From an uncultured Roseburia sp. (GTDB lineage Bacteria > Bacillota > Clostridia > Lachnospirales > Lachnospiraceae), in contig URUD01000050.1 of NCBI GenBank assembly GCA_900550935.1, positions 1 to 18,070 of the forward strand: a stretch of 18,070 nucleotides of DNA. Reading direction: 5' to 3'. This document shows, in pieces, positions 1 through 6,789 of this stretch (the first letter of the stretch is position 1; each line of letters opens with the position of its first letter). Made by a program: the position numbers and the translations under genes. The notes under the pieces were generated by a model. The model was not told the origin of the DNA, did not search any database, and was given only the letters and a program-made list of their open reading frames with translations.

Positions 1-46
1 AAAATTTTCAAAGTTCTTTCATTTTAGCCTTGACTTTTTATTTGCA

Positions 47-166
47 GGCTGTGTTGGAAAGAAAAACTGGGTCATGATTGATACCGTTGCAGGAGCCGAA
101 GCAAGTGCGATGATTTACAGCATTGCTGAAACTGCTAAGGCGAATAACCTCAAGCCTTATAATTAG
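47..166 (+). pseudogene. IS66-family transposase, C-terminal remnant
   Basis: The reading frame ending at the TAG at 164-166 encodes KKNWVMIDTVAGAEASAMIY followed by SIAETAKANNLKPYN. This matches the conserved C-terminal end of IS66-type transposases (pattern KNW...GA.ASA..YSI.ETAK.N.L.P). The frame stays open to the left edge, but the residues before about position 47 do not look like IS66, so either the copy was already cut there or the left part is foreign sequence. Only about 40 residues of a roughly 500-residue protein are present. It cannot be functional as seen, although the window edge hides what lies further left. Confidence 0.75.
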
Positions 167-199
167 TGTCTGCTGATTAATCTAGAACACTTGATTTTA

Positions 200-227
200 C
201 TGACTTTTCCTCATTTTCTGCTATAAT
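200..227 (+). promoter_or_regulatory. Likely promoter of the IS1182-like remnant
   Basis: A CTGACT box at 200-205 and a perfect TATAAT at 222-227 are separated by 16 bases, upstream of the transposase remnant that starts with ATG at 307. It is probably the element's own outward-reading transposase promoter. Confidence 0.4.
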
Positions 228-306
228 AAATGCAAGGATTTTGATGAAATCAAATCGTTCTTTTTGCAGTTTCCTGACAGATTTTAAGCATAAAGAGGTT
301 AAATCA

Positions 307-610
307 ATGTACAAACCGATTGATGCAAGTACACTGGTTCTTTTCCGCAAACGCATATCAGCAGAGATGCTGATAGAAGCAAATGAGTATCTTCTTGATC
401 ACAAGGATGATGACAAAGATGACCCTTGATGCAACATGTGCACCTGCAAATATCTGTTATCCGCAGGACATCTCACTCTTGAATGAAGCAAGAGAAAAGC
501 CGGAAAACATCATTTACCATTTTTGTAAATGTTATGGTCTCAAGCTACCCAGGGGATACCGCAAATGTGCCAGAAAAGAATATCTTGCATTTGCCAAAAG
601 CAGAAAATAA
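307..610 (+). pseudogene. IS1182-like transposase, frameshifted N-terminal remnant
   Basis: From the ATG at 307 the frame reads MYKPIDASTLVLFRKRISAE and continues to about position 420. Homology then passes to another frame with LDATCAPANICYPQDISLLN, then EAREKPENIIYHF and KCARKEYLAFAKSRK, stopping at 608-610. Together these match the N-terminal third of IS1182-like DDE transposases (FRKRI, LDATCAPAD..PQD, LLNEAR, ARK.YL.FAK). The shift lies around 415-422, where family members carry a few more residues, so a small deletion is likely. The catalytic core and the right end of the element are missing. It is a dead insertion-sequence fragment with no sign of being a programmed frameshift. Confidence 0.75.
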
Positions 611-672
611 ATACAATGTGATATTGGCATTTCCATTTTGTGTGTGATAAACTTTTATTGTCCATATGGACC

Positions 673-732
673 ACCTCCTGTGATTAAGTTTGGCTTGCGA
701 CACCATTCTTAATATATCACAGGAGGTTTTTT
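673..732 (+). terminator. Rho-independent terminator-like hairpin
   Basis: The 12-base arm ACCTCCTGTGAT (673-684) is perfectly complemented by ATCACAGGAGGT (716-727), with a 31-base loop and a T run at 727-732. It lies downstream of the IS1182-like remnant on the plus strand and may be that element's terminator. The loop is long for a classical terminator. Confidence 0.5.
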
Positions 733-767
733 ATTGATATCCTCACCGCTTCCAGCTATTCCATTCT

Positions 768-784
768 CCCCAGCATAGCTGGGG
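768..784. repeat. Small perfect hairpin, possibly an IS200/IS605-type end
   Basis: CCCCAGC (768-774) and GCTGGGG (778-784) flank a 3-base loop. There is no T run on either strand, so it is a poor terminator for hepT, which ends at 796. Short GC-rich palindromes of this kind occur at the ends of IS200/IS605 elements; that link is from memory and no transposase is present here. Confidence 0.35.
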
Positions 785-795
785 GATTAGACTTT

Positions 796-1119
796 TCATT
801 TAATTTCCAATAACATTTGCTTTAATTCCGGTAAATCATCCGAAATAATCTCCCAGACAAGCTTAAGGTTTACACCTTCATAATCATGCACAATACGATT
901 TCTCAATCCATATACTTCCCGCCATGGTATCGTATTATGAATCTTCTGAAAATCTTTATCTACTTTGTTTGCCAATTCCCCCAACTGGCTCAAATTAAAT
1001 ACACAGGCTTCAACAACCATATCCTTGCTTTCAAATTCCGAATATTTCATTCCATCCGTATATTTCAATATTTTTTCAACATAGTTAATCATCTTTGAAA
1101 TAATCACATCATTTTTCAT
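796..1119 (-). CDS. hepT: HepT-like HEPN (DUF86) toxin/ribonuclease
   Basis: This 107-residue helical protein carries the HEPN RX4HXY motif as RNRIVHDY (R73, H78, Y80), preceded by the family pattern LSQLGELANKV (43-53) and IPWREVYGLRN. HepT proteins of this family are RNases that attack RNA or tRNA and are silenced when the partner MntA transfers AMP to the motif tyrosine. Its ATG (1117-1119) overlaps the end of the nucleotidyltransferase gene by 11 bases, so the two are probably translationally coupled, with the antitoxin made first. All key motif residues are intact, so the module may be active. I am sure of the family and infer the toxin role from the family and the pairing. Confidence 0.9.
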   Translation of the reverse strand: MKNDVIISKMINYVEKILKYTDGMKYSEFESKDMVVEACVFNLSQLGELANKVDKDFQKIHNTIPWREVYGLRNRIVHDYEGVNLKLVWEIISDDLPELKQMLLEIK

Positions 1120-1411
1120 AGATCTTTACCCCGGTTTCTGCGATCTCATGCTCAATTTCCGTCCCCTTCTCCACATGAGAAACATCAAAAACATCCATTT
1201 CCTTATCTAAGGCTGCCCGCAATGCCTCAATCAATCCAACAAACTTTAAGCCTTTTAGTCCACTGTCGACCAATAAATCCACATCACTTGATGCATTTGC
1301 GCTACCCTTTCCATATGAGCCAAACAGGGTCGCACTTTTTACATTATATTGGCTCAGTACAGGTGTTAAATATGTTTTTATCTGATCTACTGTGTAAATG
1401 CAATCTGCCAT
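1109..1411 (-). CDS. mntA: MntA-type minimal nucleotidyltransferase antitoxin
   Basis: The 100-residue protein shows the MNT nucleotidyltransferase signature GSX10DXD: G31-S32, then D43 and D45 (GSYGKGSANASSDVDLLVD), with a further acidic stretch KEMDVFDV near residues 70-77. MntA antitoxins neutralise HepT by (poly)AMPylation of its RX4HXY tyrosine. I chose the ATG at 1409-1411 because GGAGGGG lies 6 bases upstream and a TATAAT box at 1439-1444 leaves a short leader; the frame is open to 1492, but that extension crosses the promoter and would be untranslated. The gene overlaps hepT by 11 bases in the antitoxin-first order. The catalytic residues are intact. Confidence 0.9.
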   Translation of the reverse strand: MADCIYTVDQIKTYLTPVLSQYNVKSATLFGSYGKGSANASSDVDLLVDSGLKGLKFVGLIEALRAALDKEMDVFDVSHVEKGTEIEHEIAETGVKIYEK

Positions 1412-1438
1412 CTTATCCCCTCCACACGTCTTTTTTTC

Positions 1439-1467
1439 ATTATACAATGCTTCTGGTAAAAGAACAA
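1439..1467 (-). promoter_or_regulatory. Promoter of mntA-hepT
   Basis: Read on the minus strand, TTGTTC (1462-1467) and TATAAT (1439-1444) are separated by 17 bases, about 28 bases before the chosen mntA ATG. The -10 is perfect and the -35 keeps only TTG. Confidence 0.5.
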
Positions 1468-1492
1468 CGTTTTCAAATCTATTGTCTCTCAT

Positions 1493-1765
1493 TTATAACA
1501 TCATATATATTTTTATCCGCTTTTTGTATATATGTTGTTCTTTCATATATTTATCATCATCCCCTATTAAGTCTCGTATAAGTAGCAAACTACTTTTTCC
1601 TATTAGCTTTTTCTGCTGAGGAGTCATTTTTATTTCATTTATATATCTCCTCAACCGTTTATCTACTTTTTTATCGTTATCCTCTCCTAAACATGCGCAT
1701 ACAAGAACTGGCAATATCATAGCCCCCATGTTTCTTTTATTTTGTTTTTCAAACAGATAATGCAC
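1493..1765 (-). CDS. Hypothetical small basic protein, coupled to upstream gene
   Basis: This 90-residue frame is not one I recognise. It starts with GTG at 1763-1765, inside the last 17 bases of the preceding gene, so translation would depend on coupling; an alternative start is the first internal methionine (residue 13). A short hydrophobic stretch near the N-terminus (MGAMILPVLVCACLG) is followed by a charged, lysine/arginine-rich region (KKVDKRLRRYINEIKMTPQQ) and a basic tail. It could be a small membrane-anchored or secreted partner of the protein encoded at 1749-2501, or a degraded gene. The long open frame and overlapping arrangement favour a real gene over chance. Confidence 0.5.
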   Translation of the reverse strand: MHYLFEKQNKRNMGAMILPVLVCACLGEDNDKKVDKRLRRYINEIKMTPQQKKLIGKSSLLLIRDLIGDDDKYMKEQHIYKKRIKIYMML

Positions 1766-2501
1766 GAGTGGAATTTATTATATCCGCTGGATATACCTGT
1801 GCATTTTCATCTATCTGTGCCGCAAATAAATCATAAAATCCCTCTGCTGCACATACCGCTTTCTCACAGCCTTCAACAATAGCATCCTCATACTCATCCA
1901 AATACTTCGTTTTAAGTTTGTCCAATTTTTTCTGATATTTTTTTAAACTATAAACATTTCCAATACCATTAATTGCTGTACGTGCCATTTCACTGGCCAC
2001 ATTCATGGCTTCGGCTTTCAGGCTTCCTATAACTGCACCTTTAATACCAAAACCACCACCAATCCATTGTCCTCTATTGGCTTTTCTTAATTCACGATAT
2101 GCACGCATTTTCTCTGGTTCAAAAATAATCTCCAGATACTCTTCTACCAGCTTTGAGCATATTTTATACCACGGATCTGCTATAGTCTTTTCCATTGCCT
2201 CCTGCACCTGATCAGTAAGTAACTCTGCAACATTTTCTCTCCCCAGTGATGTATACTGCATCAAAAGCAACTCACCATATTTAGAACATATTTCCATAAT
2301 ATGCTGCGGATAATCTTCACATTCTCCAGCCTCAATTTTTTCACCAATATCATAGATTTGCTCTTCTACGTCATCAAACGCCGCAAAAAACATCTGATGT
2401 ATCCATGAACGCGCCATTTCTTCATCTGTAAATGTTATTACATTTCTTAATAAATTAAACTTCCCCTTTTCCTCTCTATTCTGTTCCTGCTGTGCACTCA
2501 T
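1749..2501 (-). CDS. Hypothetical protein with glycine-rich amphipathic segment
   Basis: The 250-residue product has no family name I can give. ATG 2499-2501 is preferred over the upstream TTG at 2516 because GGGAGG sits 7 bases before it. The first half is acidic and helical (ITFTDEEMARSWIHQMFFAA, GEKIEAGECEDYP). A glycine-rich, weakly hydrophobic segment follows (WIGGGFGIKGAVIGSLKAEA), then helices including GIGNVYSLKKYQKKLDKLK and a C-terminal EGCEKAVCAAEGFYDLF. The GGGFG..GA pattern recurs in poorly characterised Firmicutes proteins, from memory, and may insert into or lie on membranes. It overlaps the next small gene and is divergent from an XRE regulator, so the three may form one cassette. 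Confidence 0.7.
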   Translation of the reverse strand: MSAQQEQNREEKGKFNLLRNVITFTDEEMARSWIHQMFFAAFDDVEEQIYDIGEKIEAGECEDYPQHIMEICSKYGELLLMQYTSLGRENVAELLTDQVQEAMEKTIADPWYKICSKLVEEYLEIIFEPEKMRAYRELRKANRGQWIGGGFGIKGAVIGSLKAEAMNVASEMARTAINGIGNVYSLKKYQKKLDKLKTKYLDEYEDAIVEGCEKAVCAAEGFYDLFAAQIDENAQVYPADIINSTRALSV

Positions 2502-2584
2502 TATTATTCCTCCCAATTCTATTCATCCTCTTTATTTGTATTTCCGTCATTATCTAATGGCTACATTACATAACCCGCACATCA

Positions 2585-2614
2585 TTCATGCAAGCATAAG
2601 TTTTTGGATATAAT
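2585..2614 (+). promoter_or_regulatory. Possible promoter of the XRE regulator
   Basis: A perfect TATAAT lies at 2609-2614, 23 bases before the start codon, with a poor -35 candidate (TTCATG, 2585-2590) at 18 bases. The intergenic space to the divergent gene is short (2502-2637), so a regulator bound here could control both directions. Confidence 0.35.
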
Positions 2615-2637
2615 TTTCCTAAAGTCAGGAGGAACTC

Positions 2638-2847
2638 ATGGTACGCTTACGCATATTAGATATATTACAAGAACAGGGACACACCAAATATTGGCTCTAC
2701 AAGCAAATGGATCTTAGCTATCAGAATTTCAACCGGATGGTAACAAACGAAACATCCTCAATTAAGTTTGAAAATCTTGATCGGCTAACTAAAATTCTGC
2801 AATGCCCCATTGGTGATCTATTTGAAGTCACAGATGACGAAGAATAA
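2638..2847 (+). CDS. XRE/Cro-C1 family helix-turn-helix regulator
   Basis: This 69-residue protein is almost entirely one Cro/C1-type helix-turn-helix domain (about residues 3-62). Visible features are LRILDILQEQGHTKYWLYKQ, the recognition region LSYQNFNRMV and the closing pattern LTKILQCPIGDLFEV, which is typical of the small single-domain XRE group. The AGGAGG at 2627-2632 lies 5 bases before the ATG. There is no sensor domain, so it probably acts as a dimeric repressor, perhaps of its own gene and of the divergent unit at 1493-2501. The family is certain; the target is inferred from orientation only. Confidence 0.9.
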   Translation: MVRLRILDILQEQGHTKYWLYKQMDLSYQNFNRMVTNETSSIKFENLDRLTKILQCPIGDLFEVTDDEE

Positions 2848-3001
2848 AGCAACACACACTGTTTTACTTTCTTTTATATATAAACATTTCCAATTATTTA
2901 CCTAAAATTTTATTAAGTAATGTCTTACTTTCCATTTCCGCTTTTCCGAATTACCCAAATAATAAGAACTCACGCTCTGAGAACATTCTATTATCATGAA
3001 C
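2848..3001. other. AT-rich intergenic stretch, nothing recognised
   Basis: Between the XRE gene and the tRNA terminators the sequence is AT-rich with no credible open frame. The only structure is a weak 6-base-pair hairpin (AAGTAA 2915-2920 with TTACTT 2925-2930), which might be a poor terminator for the XRE gene. Confidence 0.4.
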
Positions 3002-3042
3002 AAAAAAGCCCGGAGGGACACATATTCTGCATCTCTCCGGGC
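3002..3042 (-). terminator. Second, distal terminator of the tRNA-Gln transcript
   Basis: GCCCGGAG (3008-3015) pairs with CTCCGGGC (3035-3042) around a 19-base loop. On the minus strand the hairpin is followed by six T's (plus 3002-3007). It is a back-up to the terminator immediately before it. Confidence 0.75.
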
Positions 3043-3073
3043 AAAAAAATAACCTCAGCATCTCTGCTGAGGT
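3043..3073 (-). terminator. Proximal terminator of the tRNA-Gln transcript
   Basis: ACCTCAGCA (3052-3060) pairs with TGCTGAGGT (3065-3073) around the tetraloop TCTC. The minus-strand transcript then runs into TTATTTTTTT (plus 3043-3052). This is a textbook intrinsic terminator located 9 bases beyond the tRNA. Confidence 0.9.
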
Positions 3074-3081
3074 CTCATTAG

Positions 3082-3153
3082 CAGGGCTACAAGGATTCGA
3101 ACCTTGAAATGACGGAGTCAGAGTCCGTTGCCTTACCGTTTGGCGATAGCCCT
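3082..3153 (-). tRNA. tRNA-Gln, anticodon CUG
   Basis: A full cloverleaf folds on the minus strand: acceptor AGGGCTA/TAGCCCT, D arm GCC/GGC with loop AAACGGTAA, anticodon arm ACGGA-CTCTGAC-TCCGT (anticodon CTG, reading CAG), variable CATTT, and T arm CAAGG-TTCGAAT-CCTTG. The body resembles bacterial tRNA-Gln throughout. The first pair, however, is A1-U72 rather than the usual U1-A72. The discriminator is G73, and CCA is not encoded (the next bases are CTA), so it must be added by nucleotidyltransferase. A strong promoter lies about 47 bases upstream and two terminators follow, so it is an independent single-tRNA unit. Confidence 0.93.
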
Positions 3154-3199
3154 ATGTTTTGTTTGTTTCCGGTGCTCTGTTGCGCCGTCAACAATAGCT

Positions 3200-3228
3200 A
3201 TTATATAGGACTTATATAAAATAGTCAA
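3200..3228 (-). promoter_or_regulatory. Consensus promoter of tRNA-Gln
   Basis: On the minus strand TTGACT (3223-3228) and TATAAT (3200-3205) are exactly 17 bases apart, giving a start about 40 bases before the tRNA. The -35 box overlaps the TGA stop codon (3225-3227) and last codon of yigZ. Confidence 0.85.
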
Positions 3229-3875
3229 GCGTTTTTTTCAAAAATTTCAACTTTTTTTTCGATCAATGCGTACAAAACCTCCTCCCCCCAGGAAATACGG
3301 GCGTTTCCGCTGGTTGCCTCTGTGATCTCTTTTTCGATTTTTTCCTGTAATTCACTCGGGATCATCAAAATTAATGTCACTTTTTCGGTATAAAGCGTAT
3401 CGATTGTCGTCAGATCATTCTGTGCGACCAGGTATTGTAATTTTCCCAGATCGGTATAATCGGTGTCGATCGTAAGTTTTCTCCCTTTTTTCTTATCTAT
3501 GATCGTGCTCGTCGCAAGTCCTTCCTGCGTTGCCTTCTGATAGGCTCTTACCAGACCGCCGGTTCCGAGCAGAACACCCCCGAAATAACGTGTCACGACT
3601 ACGGCAACGTTGTGGATCTCTTCCCGCAGCAAAACATCTAACATCGGTCTGCCTGCTGTCTGCGCCGGTTCTCCATCATCGGAGCAGCGGCTCATCTCCT
3701 GCCTGTCCCCGATCACAAATGCCGAGCAGTTGTGCCTTGCATCCCAGTATTTCTTTTTCATTTCATTAATAAAAGCGACTGCCTCCTCCTCGGATGAGAC
3801 CGGTCGCACCGTAGCGATAAAACGTGATTTTTTTTCCACAATCTCTGCTTCCCCACCGGAATAAACTGTTTTCAT
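3225..3875 (-). CDS. yigZ: YigZ/YvyE family (UPF0029, IMPACT-like) protein
   Basis: The 216-residue length is normal for bacterial YigZ. The N-terminal UPF0029 domain shows WDARHNCSAFVIG (44-56), CSDDGEPAQTAGRPML (64-79) and VVVTRYFGGVLLGTGGLVRA (92-111), all hallmark blocks. The last 80 residues are the alpha/beta DUF1949 domain. The eukaryotic relative IMPACT binds GCN1; the bacterial role is unsettled, with links to translation or ribosome function. The ATG at 3873-3875 has AAAGGA 8 bases upstream. It stands alone, divergent from the penicillin-binding protein gene, and its stop codon is shared with the -35 box of the tRNA promoter. No terminator of its own is visible, so readthrough into the tRNA is possible. 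Confidence 0.93.
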   Translation of the reverse strand: MKTVYSGGEAEIVEKKSRFIATVRPVSSEEEAVAFINEMKKKYWDARHNCSAFVIGDRQEMSRCSDDGEPAQTAGRPMLDVLLREEIHNVAVVVTRYFGGVLLGTGGLVRAYQKATQEGLATSTIIDKKKGRKLTIDTDYTDLGKLQYLVAQNDLTTIDTLYTEKVTLILMIPSELQEKIEKEITEATSGNARISWGEEVLYALIEKKVEIFEKNA

Positions 3876-4036
3876 GACAATTCCTTTCTATTCTGGCTGC
3901 TGTTTCTTTCTTTTTCCCATAGTAACACGTTTTCTCTGCCTTGTGCAAGCGTGTTTCAAATCTGCCCTGCTCATTCTTAAGAAATTATGAACAATGCCCA
4001 TATTTTCAGTTTTTTCTTTATTCTGACACATTTCTC

Positions 4037-4045
4037 TGTTATAAT
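4037..4045 (+). promoter_or_regulatory. Extended -10 promoter of the PBP gene
   Basis: TGTTATAAT at 4037-4045 is a perfect extended -10 (TGnTATAAT). The -35 region at 4017-4022 (TTTATT) is weak, as is usual for extended -10 promoters. It lies about 35 bases before the start codon. Confidence 0.6.
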
Positions 4046-4080
4046 ATCCGGTGGTATGGTATTTAGAAAAGGAGGCCATT

Positions 4081-6732
4081 ATGAATTATGGAAAGAAAAG
4101 TACTCGGAAGCAACAGAAAGAACTTGTTTCCAAGGGTACCATGATTCGCAAAAAATTCTATGTAATTTTTTGTAAGGCATTACTTATATGCTTTTTTGCC
4201 GTCATCATTGTAGGCGGCTGTTCCGCATTTGGTGTCATCAGCGGCATTATCGCTTCCGCTCCGACCATTGAGGACATTGATGCAACACCTACCGGATTTC
4301 TCTCAACGGTGCTTGATAATACCGGAAAAGAAACCGCTACGCTCGTCGCATCCGGTTCCAATCGAAAATATGTCACGATTGATGAAATCCCACTTGATCT
4401 GCAGCATGCCTTTGTTGCGATCGAGGATGAACGTTTCTACGACCATAACGGTATTGATCTACAGGGTATCATCCGTGCCGGTGTCAAAGGTGTTACCAGC
4501 GGACATTTTTCCGAGGGTGCCAGTACGATCACACAGCAGCTTCTGAAAAATACAGTCTTTACCGGGTGGACAAGCGAGTCATCCATGGCAGAAAAATTTG
4601 AGCGAAAATTTCAGGAGCAATATCTTGCACTCCAGCTTGAAAAGGTGGTAGATAAAAACTGGATTCTGGAAAACTACCTGAATGCGATCAACTTAGGTCA
4701 GAATACTTTGGGTGTCGGTGTTGCTTCCGAACGCTATTTCGGAAAAGACGTATCCAAACTGACACTTTCTGAATGTGCCGTACTCGCAGCCATTACGCAG
4801 AGCCCTACGAAGTACAACCCGATCTCCCATCCGGATGATAACGCACAGCGTAGAAAAAAAGTTTTAACAAACATGCTCGACCAGGGTTATATCTCGCAGG
4901 ATGAATACGACACAGCTATGGCTGACAATGTTTACGATCGTATCCAGCTCGTAAATATCGAGACCAAGAGTGGCAATATCAACTCCTACTTTGTCGATGA
5001 GCTGACCGATCAGATCATTGCCGATCTGGTAGAACAAAAAGGTTACACCGAAACTCAGGCTTACAAGGCACTTTATCAGGGTGGTCTGACGATCTATTCC
5101 ACACAGGACCCTGAGATCCAGGCGATCTGCGACGATGAAGTCAATAACGTAGATAACTATCCGACTTCGCCGAAAGTTTCGTTTTCCTATCGTGTTTCCA
5201 TCCTCTCTGCTGATGGCACGATCTCTAATTACAGCGAGCAGACGATGCTCTCCTACTATCAGGCGCACCGGAGCCGTGATTATAATATTAATTTCAACTC
5301 CGAAGAGGATGCTGTTGCTGCGATCGAGCAGTACAAGGCAGATATTATGAAAGATGGCGACACGATCGTAAACGGCAGTGAGACGATCACCTATACCTTA
5401 CAGCCACAGGCTGCACTGACCGTCATTGACCAGTCCACAGGCGAGGTCAAAGCACTTGTCGGCGGTCGGGGCGATAAGACAGCCAACAAAACCTTAAACC
5501 GTGCTACCGATACGACCAGACAGCCTGGTTCCACCTTTAAGATCATTGCAGCTTATGCACCGGCTCTGGATGCAGGCGGACTTACCCTGGCAGATGTGCA
5601 GGATGATGCCCCGTATTCTTATGGTACCGGCGAGGGAGCATCTGTCAACAACTATGATGGACGTTACCGTGGTTTTACCACATTGCGTGAAGCGATCACC
5701 AATTCCATTAACATCGTAACCGTTAAAACACTGGCACAGATCGGTCCATCCCTGGGTTATGACTATATTATGGATTTCGGTTTTACCACCGTTGGCATTG
5801 ACGAAAGTTCCAACGAGACTCTGGCACTTGGCGGTCTGACGCATGGTGTCACAAATCTGGAGCTGACCGCAGCTTATGCTACGATCGCAAACAACGGAAC
5901 TTATATCAAACCTAAATTTTATACCAAGATTTTAGACCACGATGGAAATGTTCTTTTGGACAATACGACTTCAACTTCACATACGGTATTAAAAGAAACT
6001 ACTGCATGGCTTTTAACTGATGCGATGGAAGATGTCATGACACAGGGAACCGGTACTCCGGCCTACTTTGGGAATTCAATGGCACAGGCAGGAAAATCCG
6101 GTACCACAACCAAAAACCGTGACGCGCTCTTTGCAGGATTTACCCCATATTATACCTGCGTTGTCTGGGGTGGATATGATGACAATGCACCGCAAAGCGG
6201 CGGACAGACTTCTTATCCGAAGAAGATTTGGAAATCGGTCATGTCAAGGCTGCATGAAGGACTTCCTTATAAAGACTTCACTCAGCCTTCCGGCATTGTA
6301 ACTGCATCCGTCTGTAAAGAATCCGGAAAGCTTGCGATTGCCGGTGTTTGTGACAGTGATCCACGCGGCAGCTGTGTCTATACTGAATATTTTGCAGCCG
6401 GTACACAGCCAACCGAATACTGTGATCACCACACACTCGCAAATATCTGTAATGAATCCGGACAGTTAGCAGGTGCCAACTGCCCTGTTACTTCCCTTTC
6501 ACAGCGTGTATTCGTCATTGGCGGTACGCCTGGAACAGAAGACAACGATTATCTGCTCTTAGACGGCTATACCACTGTATGTACACTGCACAATGGAGAG
6601 AATGCAACCTATCAGGGTGCTACCCCTTCTCCGGTTCCAGGTGTTACAACACAGCCGGAAGAAACACCGGCAGATCAGCCGCCTGTAATAACGGATACAC
6701 CGTCAGCGGATGGCAATACCGATGGACAATAG
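4081..6732 (+). CDS. Class A penicillin-binding protein 1A-like (transglycosylase/transpeptidase)
   Basis: The 883-residue bifunctional peptidoglycan synthase polymerises lipid II and cross-links stem peptides on the outer face of the membrane. A basic cytoplasmic tail precedes one membrane helix (about 26-56). The GT51 glycosyltransferase domain shows EDERFYDHNGID (catalytic E115), GASTITQQLLKN (146-157) and the LNAINLGQNTLGVGVASERY block. The transpeptidase domain has STFK (nucleophile S484), SIN (542-544) and KSGT (672-675). After it comes a cysteine-containing region (GTQPTEYCDHH, ICNESG) and a Pro/Thr-rich tail. The ATG at 4081 is chosen over GTG 4051 because GGAGG lies 5 bases upstream. 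It is monocistronic, with an extended -10 promoter and a strong terminator. All catalytic motifs are intact. Confidence 0.96.
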   Translation: MNYGKKSTRKQQKELVSKGTMIRKKFYVIFCKALLICFFAVIIVGGCSAFGVISGIIASAPTIEDIDATPTGFLSTVLDNTGKETATLVASGSNRKYVTIDEIPLDLQHAFVAIEDERFYDHNGIDLQGIIRAGVKGVTSGHFSEGASTITQQLLKNTVFTGWTSESSMAEKFERKFQEQYLALQLEKVVDKNWILENYLNAINLGQNTLGVGVASERYFGKDVSKLTLSECAVLAAITQSPTKYNPISHPDDNAQRRKKVLTNMLDQGYISQDEYDTAMADNVYDRIQLVNIETKSGNINSYFVDELTDQIIADLVEQKGYTETQAYKALYQGGLTIYSTQDPEIQAICDDEVNNVDNYPTSPKVSFSYRVSILSADGTISNYSEQTMLSYYQAHRSRDYNINFNSEEDAVAAIEQYKADIMKDGDTIVNGSETITYTLQPQAALTVIDQSTGEVKALVGGRGDKTANKTLNRATDTTRQPGSTFKIIAAYAPALDAGGLTLADVQDDAPYSYGTGEGASVNNYDGRYRGFTTLREAITNSINIVTVKTLAQIGPSLGYDYIMDFGFTTVGIDESSNETLALGGLTHGVTNLELTAAYATIANNGTYIKPKFYTKILDHDGNVLLDNTTSTSHTVLKETTAWLLTDAMEDVMTQGTGTPAYFGNSMAQAGKSGTTTKNRDALFAGFTPYYTCVVWGGYDDNAPQSGGQTSYPKKIWKSVMSRLHEGLPYKDFTQPSGIVTASVCKESGKLAIAGVCDSDPRGSCVYTEYFAAGTQPTEYCDHHTLANICNESGQLAGANCPVTSLSQRVFVIGGTPGTEDNDYLLLDGYTTVCTLHNGENATYQGATPSPVPGVTTQPEETPADQPPVITDTPSADGNTDGQ

Positions 6733-6744
6733 TGAGATTTGAAT

Positions 6745-6783
6745 CAAAAAACCGTAATTCCAAAATTGGAATTACGGTTTTTT
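6745..6783. terminator. Bidirectional terminator between converging genes
   Basis: ACCGTAATTCCAA (6751-6763) pairs perfectly with TTGGAATTACGGT (6766-6778), with AA left as the central loop. A run of A's on the left and T's on the right let it work on both strands, ending the PBP transcript and the convergent gene at 6790-7467. Confidence 0.9.
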
Positions 6784-6789
6784 CTAATC

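Noticed and set aside
399..408. Possible copy of the tRNA-Gln 3' end (acaaggat) as an attachment site
   Set aside because: Only eight bases match, inside the transposase remnant, which is expected by chance.
383..429. Programmed frameshift in the IS1182-like transposase
   Set aside because: No slippery heptamer is seen, and the protein ends early after the second segment with the catalytic core missing, so decay explains it better.
1412..1492. N-terminal extension of mntA
   Set aside because: It crosses the TATAAT box at 1439-1444 and lacks homology, and the ATG at 1411 has a strong ribosome binding site.
3925..3957. Inverted repeat AACACG...CGTGTT upstream of yigZ
   Set aside because: Six-base arms 20 bases apart are too weak to call an operator.
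3888..4079. 63-codon minus-strand frame between yigZ and the PBP gene
   Set aside because: It runs through the PBP promoter and the yigZ leader, has no domain and no convincing ribosome binding site.
4864..5268. 134-codon minus-strand frame inside the PBP gene, with similar ones at 5494-5844
   Set aside because: They lie opposite a strongly conserved coding region, lack start signals and show no family pattern.
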